From assembly GCA_934533005.1 (NCBI GenBank), contig CAKTBC010000086.1, positions 1 through 7,555 on the forward strand: a DNA stretch of 7,555 bases, given 5' to 3'. This stretch comes from an uncultured Oscillospiraceae bacterium. Its GTDB lineage: Bacteria; Bacillota; Clostridia; Oscillospirales; Oscillospiraceae. Shown here one piece after another: positions 1 to 6,062 of the stretch. The stretch's first letter is position 1; every line of letters begins with the position of its first letter. A program made the translations under genes and the position numbers. A model generated the notes under the pieces. It saw only the letters and a program-made list of their open reading frames with translations. It had not been told where the DNA came from and ran no database searches.

Positions 1-161
1 GTTGCACGGGGAATAAGCCCGCGCTCGATCTTTAAAAAACGAAAGAAGTTTCGAAGATCGAGAAAATACTCATCGACCGTGGCGCGCGAATGACCCTTGA
101 TCGTTTCATGATAGGTCAAGTAATCCCGCAGAATGGGAGGTGCTTCATAGCGGTAGTCCAT
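1..161 (-). CDS. Tyrosine recombinase (XerC/XerD-like), N-terminal part, cut by window edge
   Basis: The first 53 codons of a gene that runs off the left edge. The product begins MDYRYEAPPILRDYLTYHET and continues with a GHSRATVDEYFLDLRNFFRFL-like stretch. This is the pattern of the N-terminal SAM-like (core-binding) domain of tyrosine recombinases: a short helix, then a 'T...Y..DL..F..FL' helix. Xer proteins resolve chromosome dimers at dif sites; integrases with the same domain move elements. The catalytic R-H-R-Y domain is outside the window, so XerC, XerD and an integrase cannot be told apart. The housekeeping context (radA just upstream, no element ends) favours a Xer-type protein. ATG at 161-159 is preceded by GAGGA with a 7-base gap, a convincing ribosome binding site. 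It is separated from radA by 104 bp. Confidence 0.8.
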   Translation of the reverse strand, partial: MDYRYEAPPILRDYLTYHETIKGHSRATVDEYFLDLRNFFRFLKIERGLIPRA

Positions 162-221
162 AGATGAATCCTCATAGCAGAAAACAGCCGGATGGGGAGA
201 TACGGTTCCGGCCATGCATAA

Positions 222-251
222 AATTAAACAAAATAAAGATTTTGTTTAATT
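222..251 (-). terminator. AT-rich perfect inverted repeat after radA, possible terminator
   Basis: Two perfect 13-base arms (222-234 and 239-251, AATTAAACAAAAT and its complement) flank a 4-base loop, 15 bases past the radA stop. Only one pair in the stem is G-C, so the hairpin is weak for an intrinsic terminator, although the minus-strand 3' arm is U-rich and continues into TTTAT. It may end cwlD-radA transcription, or it may be a DNA-level operator for the recombinase gene. A second, short inverted repeat (GCCGGA 187-192 / TCCGGC 207-212) followed by TGTTTT on the minus strand lies between it and the recombinase start and could add to termination. Confidence 0.45.
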
Positions 252-265
252 CGGGGGAGCAGTTT

Positions 266-1636
266 TTAAATGAATATGGCGGTAACGGCGTCGCGGACGT
301 TTTTCGCCGGCAAAAGCTTCATGCCCTTTGGAAGCTTGATATCGTCCTTGCAATGCGCTGGAATGACGCACCGCTTGAATCCGAGACGCGCGATCTCCTG
401 CAAACGCTGATTGATCGACGGGACGGATCGAATTTCGCCCGTAAGCCCAACCTCGCCAATTGCCGCAAGATCTTCCCCAATGGGCTTGTCTCGCAGGCTT
501 GAAGCGATTGCAAGCGCAATGGCAAGATCTGCCGCTGGCTCGTCCAGCTCGAGACCGCCGACAACATTTACATAGGCGTCACACCCGGCGACGTGAACGC
601 CGCCGCGCTTTTCGAGGACAGCAAGCAAAAGCATCAGCCGGTTGAAGTCTACACCGTTGGCTGTGCGGCGTGCCTGATTTGCGTTGCTCGGCGAAAGCAG
701 CGCCTGTACCTCGGCAAGGATCGGGCGTGACCCCTGCATCACGCAGGAAACGCATGTGCCAGGCGCATTGATCGGACGGCCGGACAGCATGACCTCCGAC
801 GGGTTCGGAACCTCGCGCAGCCCGGTGTCGCACATTTCAAAGACGCCGATCTCATTCGTAGAACCGAAACGGTTTTTGGCCGCGCGTAGGATGCGGTAAT
901 TCAGTGAGCGGTCGCCTTCAAAGTACAGCACACAATCCACCATGTGCTCCAAAACCTTCGGCCCGGCGATGGCGCCTTCTTTATTCACGTGGCCGATGAC
1001 AAACGCGGTGATGTTCATCGTTTTCGCAAGCTGCATCACAGCCATCGTGCAATCCTTCACCTGGCCAATGCTGCCGGGCGCCGAAGCAATGTCATTGTTG
1101 TACATCGTCTGTACTGAGTCGATGATCAGAATGTCCGGCTGTAAATCCTCCACGCTCTGCGTAACGGCATTGATGTCCGTTTCCGCGAGAACATAAAGAT
1201 CATCGCTCGATACGCCAAGGCGCTGTGAGCGCATTTTCAGCTGGCGCTGGCTTTCTTCACCGGTCACATATAGAATCTTTGCGTCTGGAATGTTGCCGCA
1301 GATCTGCAGCAACAGCGTGGATTTACCAATGCCGGGCGCACCGCCGACAAGCACGAGCGAGCCGCGCACGGCGCCGCCGCCAAGAACGCGATCCATTTCC
1401 GCCATACCGGTGGAAAAGCGGATCTCCTCCTCATCGTCAAGCTGTGAAACGGGTTTGGGAACGCTCCGGCGCGTCCCGGCGATCTTCACGGCGGCGCTTT
1501 TGGTCGCTGCATTGCCTGAGGGCGCGGATGGCGCTTCCACGATCGTATTCCACGCACCGCACGCCGGACAGCGTCCAAACCACTTTCCAGTCTCGTTGCC
1601 GCATTCCGTGCAGAAAAAAACACTTTTGGCTCTCAT
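266..1636 (-). CDS. radA: DNA repair protein RadA (Sms)
   Basis: A 456-residue RadA, the usual full length. RadA is a RecA-like hexameric ATPase that promotes branch migration in recombinational repair and natural transformation. Visible in order: a four-cysteine zinc finger (C9, C12, C23, C26; CTECGNETGKWFGRCPACG), a Walker A motif GGAPGIGKST at 98-107, a Walker B region LIIDSVQ at 170-176, the RadA-specific KNRFG motif at 254-258, and a Lon-protease-like C-terminal domain from about 300. The reading frame stays open 39 codons further upstream, but that extension lies inside cwlD. The family N-terminus (MRAKSVFFCTECG) and an AAAGG ribosome binding site 7 bases ahead select the ATG at 1636-1634. 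The start overlaps the cwlD stop as ATGA, so translation is probably coupled. No defect is visible in the ATPase motifs. Confidence 0.96.
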   Translation of the reverse strand: MRAKSVFFCTECGNETGKWFGRCPACGAWNTIVEAPSAPSGNAATKSAAVKIAGTRRSVPKPVSQLDDEEEIRFSTGMAEMDRVLGGGAVRGSLVLVGGAPGIGKSTLLLQICGNIPDAKILYVTGEESQRQLKMRSQRLGVSSDDLYVLAETDINAVTQSVEDLQPDILIIDSVQTMYNNDIASAPGSIGQVKDCTMAVMQLAKTMNITAFVIGHVNKEGAIAGPKVLEHMVDCVLYFEGDRSLNYRILRAAKNRFGSTNEIGVFEMCDTGLREVPNPSEVMLSGRPINAPGTCVSCVMQGSRPILAEVQALLSPSNANQARRTANGVDFNRLMLLLAVLEKRGGVHVAGCDAYVNVVGGLELDEPAADLAIALAIASSLRDKPIGEDLAAIGEVGLTGEIRSVPSINQRLQEIARLGFKRCVIPAHCKDDIKLPKGMKLLPAKNVRDAVTAIFI

Positions 1637-2373
1637 AAAACGCCTTTCTCTGTAAATTGGAGATAGCACGCCGTCAAAACGGACGCGATTTTTTTCTGAT
1701 GCTCCGCACTTTGCAGAAGCGAAAGCTCCTGCGGATTCGAAAGAAAACCGCACTCGACCAGCACGGCGGTACAGCGCACATGGGACAGGATATAGATGTC
1801 CTTCCCTGCCGGAACAGGAACGCGCCGGTTTTCCGGCAGAAGCGCCGCTGTAAGCTCGTTTTGAAGAAGCTCGGCCAAAGCGCGGCTGGGCTCATTCTGC
1901 GCATATAAGACCTGAGAGCCGTGCGGCCCGGCTGAGGGATAAATATTCTGATGGATGCTCAAAAAAATGGGCGAATCCATGCTTTCCGCGATCTCGACCC
2001 GCCGCCGCGTGTCCCATTTCTTCATGGCGGCTATGGTTTTGGCCTCGGGCGGGTAAGAAAGCACCTCGGATTCCCTCGTCATGACAGTATCAACGCCAAG
2101 AAATGCGCAGAGATCCCGGACTCGCAGCGCTACAGCGAGATTCAGCACGCTTTCCACCGTTCCATCCGGCGCTACAGCGCCGCCGTCTGCGCCGCCGTGG
2201 CCGGGGTCTATGATCAGCACAGGCAGGCGCTCCGCCGTCTCCGCCGATGCGGATCGAGTGTCTGCACCGGACAAAAACATACTATGTATTATGACACAAA
2301 TCCAGAGGAATGACAAGGTGAAAAGCGCGGCATCTTCCGCGCAGACGCTTTTATACAGCTTTTTAACAAACAA
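1633..2373 (-). CDS. cwlD: N-acetylmuramoyl-L-alanine amidase, CwlD type
   Basis: A 246-residue Amidase_3 zinc hydrolase with an N-terminal membrane anchor or uncleaved signal (about residues 17-34, LFTLSFLWICVIIHSMFL). Family motifs are intact: IIDPGHGGADGG with H59, E74, SIHQN with H141, and LVECGFLSN with the expected catalytic E207. In Bacillus, CwlD removes peptides from muramic acid in spore peptidoglycan, the first step to muramic-delta-lactam that germination enzymes recognise. Size (B. subtilis CwlD is about 237 residues), membrane anchor and lack of extra domains support CwlD over a vegetative amidase. No ATG precedes the membrane segment. I chose TTG at 2373-2371 because AGGGGG (2388-2383) sits 9 bases upstream; another TTG at 2391 has no such site. 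The ribosome binding site lies inside the preceding gene's terminator hairpin. The stop overlaps radA. A start at the in-frame ATG 2280 would remove most of the anchor. Confidence 0.82.
   Translation of the reverse strand: MFVKKLYKSVCAEDAALFTLSFLWICVIIHSMFLSGADTRSASAETAERLPVLIIDPGHGGADGGAVAPDGTVESVLNLAVALRVRDLCAFLGVDTVMTRESEVLSYPPEAKTIAAMKKWDTRRRVEIAESMDSPIFLSIHQNIYPSAGPHGSQVLYAQNEPSRALAELLQNELTAALLPENRRVPVPAGKDIYILSHVRCTAVLVECGFLSNPQELSLLQSAEHQKKIASVLTACYLQFTEKGVL
2288..2316 (-). promoter_or_regulatory. Candidate sigma-A promoter inside the 5' part of cwlD
   Basis: On the minus strand TTGTCA (2316-2311) is followed after exactly 17 bases by CATAAT (2293-2288), and TGT precedes the -10, fitting an extended -10 (TGn). 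Both hexamers match consensus at five of six positions. Expected transcription start is about 2281, next to the in-frame ATG at 2280-2278. It lies in codons for the CwlD membrane segment, so part of the match could be coincidence. If active, it would give radA (and a possible leaderless short CwlD) transcription independent of sporulation control. Confidence 0.5.
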
Positions 2374-2420
2374 AACGCATCGCCCCCTCAAGCTATGCTA
2401 TGAGAGCGGCGATGCGTTTT
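2372..2420 (-). terminator. Terminator of the aminotransferase gene, overlapping the cwlD start
   Basis: Perfect 13-base arms (2408-2420 and 2372-2384; AAAACGCATCGCC and complement) enclose a 23-base loop that itself holds a small CTCA/TGAG stem (2387-2390 with 2401-2404). On the minus strand the hairpin starts 15 bases after the aminotransferase stop and runs into TTTTGTTTGTT. The second arm and loop contain the cwlD ribosome binding site (2388-2383), and the U-tract contains its TTG start. Confidence 0.8.
2395..2417 (-). promoter_or_regulatory. Weak candidate sigma-E-like promoter for cwlD
   Basis: Minus-strand CATAGCAT (2402-2395) matches six of eight positions of the Bacillus sigma-E -10 (CATACAMT). 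An ACATAAA heptamer ending 15 bases upstream at about 2418 keeps only the ATA core of the -35. Transcription would start near 2389, leaving out the first arm of the terminator hairpin and so freeing the cwlD ribosome binding site. The -35 is poor; this is a suggestion only. Confidence 0.25.
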
Positions 2421-2434
2421 ATGTGCGGAAGGAC

Positions 2435-3631
2435 TCAGCCTTCTTTCAGGAATTTTTCCAGCCGGTCCAGGCCTTCCTTGATCGTTTCGAGCGACGTGGC
2501 ATACGTCCAGCGGACGAAGTTCGGCGCGTCAAATGCACAGCAGGATACAACAGCGACGAGCCCCTTTTCCAGAAACGCCATGGCGAAATCGTCGGCGTTA
2601 TGGATCACGCGTCCGCCGAGCGTGCGCCCGATGAGCTTTTCGAGATTCATCATCACGTAAAATGCGCCATCCGGCTTCAGGCAGCTCACACCGTCGATCT
2701 TGTTCATGCGCTCTACAAGGTAGTTCCGGCGCTCTTCAAAGACCTTGCGCATTTCCTCCACGCTATCCTGCGGGCCTCGCATGGCCTCCGCCATCGCTGC
2801 CTGGTTCATGGCACCGATGTTGCCAAGCGCGTGGCTCAGGCAGTTTGTCATCACTTTGGCAATGCGCTTATCGCCGCAGGCGGCAAAGCCGCAGCGCCAG
2901 CCGGTCATGGAATAGCTTTTGGATACGCCGTTGATGATGATGGTGTGATGCTTCACCTCATCGCCGAGCGCTGCCACGCTGGTGAACTTGCGCCCGTCGT
3001 AGCAGAGGCGGTAATAGATCTCATCGGCAATGATGTAGATATCGCGGCGAACGCAGACCTCCGCAAGCGCTTCCAGCTCCTCTTTGGAATAGATCATGCC
3101 GGTCGGGTTGGAGGGGTTATTGAGCACGAGCGCCTTTGTTTTGTTCGTAATGGCGGCTTCCAGCTGCTCCGGCGTCATTTTGAAATGCTGCGCCTCGGTC
3201 GTCGGAACGATCACCGGAACGCCGCCGACCATGCGGATCTGCTCGGTATAGCTGACCCAGAACGGTGCAGGAACGATAACCTCGTCGCCGGTATCTAGCA
3301 GCGTGAAGAACGTGGCATACAGACAGGCCTTTGCGCCGTTTGAGATGACAATGGCGTCATAGTCAAAATCTACGCCAAGATCTTCCTTCATCCGGTATGC
3401 AACGGCCTTGCGCGCCTCGACGGTGCCGGGCGTCGGCGTATACTTCGTCTGCCCCTCCTGAATGGCTCGGATCCCCGCTTCCTTGATATGGTCGGGCGTA
3501 TCAAAATCCGGCTCCCCTGCTCCAAAGCCTACAACGGGGATGCCCTCCGCCTTCATCTGTTTAAATTTCGAGTTGACCGCCAGCGTTGCAGACGGCGCGA
3601 CCGCGGAACGGATCTTGGATAATTCTTTCAT
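2435..3631 (-). CDS. Pyridoxal-phosphate aminotransferase, class I/II (AspB-like)
   Basis: A 398-residue fold-type I aminotransferase of the aspartate aminotransferase Ib group, cytoplasmic, moving amino groups between aspartate or related amino acids and 2-oxoglutarate. Visible: GAGEPDFDTP (about 37-46) and TKYTPTPGT (62-70) in the N-terminal part, NNPSNPTG (171-178), D203 in IADEIYYRL that contacts the cofactor nitrogen, SKSYSMTGWR with the Schiff-base lysine K238 and R246, and VRWTYATS with R374 at the place of the substrate carboxylate-binding arginine. Substrate cannot be read with certainty; aromatic or alanine aminotransferases share this pattern, so no symbol is given. An ATG at 3646 gives MEGFA extra, but that ATG overlaps the GGAGGG ribosome binding site (3644-3639) serving the ATG at 3631-3629 with 7-base spacing. 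It appears monocistronic, with its own promoter and a terminator at 2372-2420. Confidence 0.93.
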   Translation of the reverse strand: MKELSKIRSAVAPSATLAVNSKFKQMKAEGIPVVGFGAGEPDFDTPDHIKEAGIRAIQEGQTKYTPTPGTVEARKAVAYRMKEDLGVDFDYDAIVISNGAKACLYATFFTLLDTGDEVIVPAPFWVSYTEQIRMVGGVPVIVPTTEAQHFKMTPEQLEAAITNKTKALVLNNPSNPTGMIYSKEELEALAEVCVRRDIYIIADEIYYRLCYDGRKFTSVAALGDEVKHHTIIINGVSKSYSMTGWRCGFAACGDKRIAKVMTNCLSHALGNIGAMNQAAMAEAMRGPQDSVEEMRKVFEERRNYLVERMNKIDGVSCLKPDGAFYVMMNLEKLIGRTLGGRVIHNADDFAMAFLEKGLVAVVSCCAFDAPNFVRWTYATSLETIKEGLDRLEKFLKEG

Positions 3632-3642
3632 GGCAAAGCCCT

Positions 3643-3656
3643 CCATACAAGTATGG
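3643..3656 (-). repeat. Short palindrome at the aminotransferase transcription start
   Basis: CCATAC-AA-GTATGG, perfect 6-base arms with a 2-base centre, located at the predicted transcription start and sharing bases with the ribosome binding site. It could be a repressor half-site pair or a small RNA hairpin affecting initiation. Chance occurrence is possible at this length. Confidence 0.3.
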
Positions 3657-3660
3657 CGTC

Positions 3661-3689
3661 ATTATATGGCATAGATGACAAAAAATCAA
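3661..3689 (-). promoter_or_regulatory. Sigma-A promoter of the aminotransferase gene
   Basis: Minus-strand TATAAT (3666-3661) is a perfect -10. TTGATT (3689-3684) lies 17 bases upstream and matches the -35 at four of six positions. Predicted transcription start is about 3654, giving a leader of about 23 bases. The leader opens with the palindrome CCATACTTGTATGG (3656-3643), which reaches into the GGAGGG ribosome binding site. It follows the spoIVA terminator, so the gene should be transcribed independently of spoIVA. Confidence 0.75.
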
Positions 3690-3703
3690 GAGCTAATTTG
3701 GGC

Positions 3704-3740
3704 AAAAATGCGCAGCCGAAGCGATTTTTTCGCCTCGGCT
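3704..3740 (-). terminator. Rho-independent terminator of spoIVA
   Basis: Minus-strand arms 3740-3730 and 3724-3714 (AGCCGAGGCGA / TCGCTTCGGCT) form an 11-pair stem with one G-U pair around a five-A loop. TTTTT follows at 3708-3704 after a 5-base gap. It begins 12 bases past the spoIVA stop. The gap between stem and T-tract makes it less than ideal, but it is the only such structure in the spacer. Confidence 0.75.
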
Positions 3741-3751
3741 TGCAAGTTTGC

Positions 3752-5230
3752 TTATATGATTATGCAAATTAAAGAACCGCTGCCCTCGTTAACGATGCGC
3801 GTGAGCGTTTGCTGAAGCTTCGCCTGCGCGTTGACAGGCATTTGCCGGAGCTTCGTGATCACACCTTCGCTCGCAATATCGTAGAGAGATTTTCCGAAGA
3901 TGTTCGACTCCCAGATACGGCTCGTATCGCCCTCAAACCCCTGTAAAAGGAAGTTGATAATTTGCTCCGAGGCCTTTTCTCCGCCGAGCGCGGGACTTAC
4001 TTCGGTTTCGATGTTTGCCATGATCATATGAATGGACGGCGCGGACGCCTTGAGCCGCACACCGTAGCGTCCTCCCTGCCGGACGATCTCCGGCTCTTCA
4101 AGCTTCAGCTCATCCGGCGAGGGCACAACGATCCCGTATCCGGTCTCCCGGACATCCTTCAGCGCGCTGCTGATGCGGTCGTATTCGTTCTTGATGCCGC
4201 GCATCTCGGTCAGAAGCGCCATCAGGTCGCCGTCGTCCCGGATGGCGAAGCCGGATTGCTCGCTGATGGTCTGGTAATAGAGTGCTCTTGGAAGCTCCAC
4301 ACGGATATCCGCAATGCCGCAGCCCATTTGCAACGCCAGCACGGAGACGGAGAGAACGTTTTCCGCTTCACCGAGCGCATCCGTCATTGGGTAAACATCC
4401 CGAATACGCTGTACGCTCTGTGCTGATGTGCGGACGCCGTTATAAAGCGACGCGCGCAGCGGGTGCTCGATCGGCAGCGCATCGACCCAGCTCGGCAGGA
4501 ACACATCCAACTCCGAGAGCGGAAATTCGCATAGCGCCGATTTGAGAATATCGCAAATGTCGTTTTCTGTCAGTTCCAGGCAATTTACGCAGACACAGCC
4601 AGTGCAGTATTTATCGCTGATCGATCGGCAAAGCGCCTTGGCGCTTTCCGAGTTCGGCTCGGCACTGTTGAGAACAATCGTAAACGGCTTTCCGATCTCC
4701 TGCAGTTCGCGGATCACGCGCTCCTCCGCTGGGACATAATCTTCGCGGGGGATCTCGCAGATCGTACCGTCGCACGTGACGACAAGCCCGATCGTTGAAT
4801 GCTCGGCGATGACCTTGTATGTCCCCTGCTCCGCCGCCTCCGTAAGAGAAATTTCCTTATCGAACCACGGCGTTGTTACCATGCGTTCTACGCCGTCTTC
4901 AAACTGCCCGGAAGCGCCCTTGACCATGTAGCCGACGCAGTCAATGAGCCGAACGGAGAGATCGGTATCCTCGCCGAGGCGAATCGTCACCGCCTCTTCC
5001 GGGATAAATTTTGGCTCGGCCGTCATGATGGTGCGCCCGGAGCCGCTCTGCGGCAGCTCATCACGGGCGCGCTCCTTCCGGTAGACATTGTCGATGCGTG
5101 GAATGACAAGCGTTTCCATGAAACGCTTGATGAAGGTGGACTTGCCCGTGCGGACCGGTCCCACCACACCAAGATATATATCTCCGTCCGTGCGGAGAGC
5201 GATGTCCTCGTAAATCGTTGATTCAGACAC
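3752..5230 (-). CDS. spoIVA: Stage IV sporulation protein A (SpoIVA)
   Basis: A full-length SpoIVA of 492 residues, the same length as I recall for the B. subtilis protein. SpoIVA is an ATPase of the mother cell that polymerises on the forespore surface as the base layer of the coat, tethered through SpoVM. Visible: the N-terminal domain with Walker A GPVRTGKST (24-32, K30), the ARDELPQS...RTIMT block (55-70), Walker B LIDCVGY (95-101, D97), TPWFDKE and EHSTIG, and a C-terminal region ending NEGSGSLICIII, like the family's NEGSGGLI terminus. The longest frame opens at an ATG at 5257, but AGGGGG (5242-5237) sits 7 bases before GTG 5230-5228, and the product MSESTIYEDIALRTDGDIYL then lines up with known SpoIVA starts. 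Odd points: A71 where Bacillus has the second of two adjacent threonines, and a CTGCVCVNC cluster at 209-217. It follows nif3 by 64 bp, with a sigma-E promoter match in the gap and a terminator at its end. Confidence 0.97.
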   Translation of the reverse strand: MSESTIYEDIALRTDGDIYLGVVGPVRTGKSTFIKRFMETLVIPRIDNVYRKERARDELPQSGSGRTIMTAEPKFIPEEAVTIRLGEDTDLSVRLIDCVGYMVKGASGQFEDGVERMVTTPWFDKEISLTEAAEQGTYKVIAEHSTIGLVVTCDGTICEIPREDYVPAEERVIRELQEIGKPFTIVLNSAEPNSESAKALCRSISDKYCTGCVCVNCLELTENDICDILKSALCEFPLSELDVFLPSWVDALPIEHPLRASLYNGVRTSAQSVQRIRDVYPMTDALGEAENVLSVSVLALQMGCGIADIRVELPRALYYQTISEQSGFAIRDDGDLMALLTEMRGIKNEYDRISSALKDVRETGYGIVVPSPDELKLEEPEIVRQGGRYGVRLKASAPSIHMIMANIETEVSPALGGEKASEQIINFLLQGFEGDTSRIWESNIFGKSLYDIASEGVITKLRQMPVNAQAKLQQTLTRIVNEGSGSLICIII

Positions 5231-5260
5231 GGTCAGACCCCCTGTACATGATTTCAATGC

Positions 5261-5289
5261 ATCCTATGGGGATAAGCCGGTAAATATGC
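5261..5289 (-). promoter_or_regulatory. Sigma-E promoter of spoIVA
   Basis: Minus-strand GCATATT (5289-5283) matches the Bacillus sigma-E -35 (KMATATT) at every position. Fourteen bases later, CATAGGAT (5268-5261) matches the -10 CATACAMT at six of eight positions. Predicted start is near 5255, giving a leader of about 25 bases with AGGGGG 7 bases before the GTG. B. subtilis spoIVA is known to be sigma-E dependent, which supports the assignment. The -35 begins six bases past the nif3 stop, and no terminator is visible there, so read-through from trmK-nif3 may also reach spoIVA. Confidence 0.75.
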
Positions 5290-5294
5290 TTCTT

Positions 5295-6062
5295 TTAGAA
5301 TCCGAACCCGCGCGAAAGCGGTCCCTGTAGCCGCGAGAGGCACACATCGGTCTCCGGGAAGCCCTGCCGCAGCATCTCCGCGAGCGGCGCCGTGACAACG
5401 TTTTCGGTGGCAAAATGGCCGCCTTCTATGAGATTCAGCCCCAGCTCCGCTCCGTCGATCCATTGGTGGTGCTTGATCTCGCCGGTCAAGACTGTATCGC
5501 AGCCGCGCTTTGCCGCCTCATAGAGAATATCGCCGCCTGCACCGCCGCAGAGCGCCAGATATTCCACACGGCGCGATGCGTCATAAAAGCGCATATCCAG
5601 AGCAGAAAGCGCCGTGCGCGTCTGGACGAGAAAATCCGAAAGGGGCATTGCCTCCGGCAGACGGCAGAAACAGCCGATGTCCGGCGTGTACTCCAACTCT
5701 TCCCCACCGACGGCGTTCGCGAGCGCCGTGTTCACGCCGCCCTCCAGGGCGTCGAGATTCGTGTGCAGACATATGGCCGATAAATTTCCCTGTAAAAGCG
5801 CAATGACGCGCTTGACGTCTGGCGTATCTGTGCAGATGCGGTGCAGCGGTGTAAAGATGACCGGATGATGCGAAACGATCAGCTCCGCGTGAAGCGAGAA
5901 CGCTTCCTCGATCGCCTGCTGCGTGATATCAAGCACGACAAGAATGCGGCTTACCTCGCGCTCCGGAAAACCACAGAGCAAGCCGACGTTATCAAAATCC
6001 AGCTTGAGCGATGAGGGAACGCGCTCCTCAAGATAATCGGCTATTTCACGAACCGTTGCCAT
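5295..6062 (-). CDS. Nif3-like dinuclear metal-centre protein (YqfO family)
   Basis: A 255-residue NIF3/DUF34 protein, cytoplasmic, folding around a two-metal site. Databases often call it 'GTP cyclohydrolase 1 type 2 homolog', but its true cellular reaction is unsettled. Visible metal-site motifs: SHHP (H65, H66), HTNLDA with D104, and GHFATE with H216 and E220; also GEIKHHQ at 194-200 and LDFDNVGL near the N-terminus. It is the short form: the PII-like insert that makes Bacillus YqfO about 370 residues is absent. ATG at 6062-6060 has GAGGA 7 bases upstream. It overlaps the end of trmK by 17 bp, the yqfN-yqfO pairing common in Firmicutes, so the two are co-transcribed and probably translationally coupled. 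Confidence 0.93.
   Translation of the reverse strand: MATVREIADYLEERVPSSLKLDFDNVGLLCGFPEREVSRILVVLDITQQAIEEAFSLHAELIVSHHPVIFTPLHRICTDTPDVKRVIALLQGNLSAICLHTNLDALEGGVNTALANAVGGEELEYTPDIGCFCRLPEAMPLSDFLVQTRTALSALDMRFYDASRRVEYLALCGGAGGDILYEAAKRGCDTVLTGEIKHHQWIDGAELGLNLIEGGHFATENVVTAPLAEMLRQGFPETDVCLSRLQGPLSRGFGF

Noticed and set aside
1..161. The tyrosine recombinase fragment as the edge of an integrated mobile element.
   Set aside because: No direct repeats, attachment site, tRNA gene or cargo genes are seen, and its neighbours are housekeeping genes; a Xer protein is the simpler reading.
1637..1753. A 39-codon upstream extension of radA.
   Set aside because: It lies wholly inside cwlD, does not resemble a RadA N-terminus, and the ATG at 1636 has its own ribosome binding site next to the zinc finger.
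2369..2380. A mini-ORF ATG (MRFVC) ahead of and out of frame with cwlD, as a possible leader peptide.
   Set aside because: Only about two bases separate it from the AGGGGG, too close for good initiation, and the peptide has no amino-acid run suggesting attenuation.
2081..3298. A 405-codon open frame on the plus strand opposite the aminotransferase and the start of cwlD.
   Set aside because: It has no family resemblance and no ribosome binding site, runs through a terminator and the cwlD anchor region, and is antisense to a gene with all catalytic motifs intact. Codon bias of the real gene explains it.
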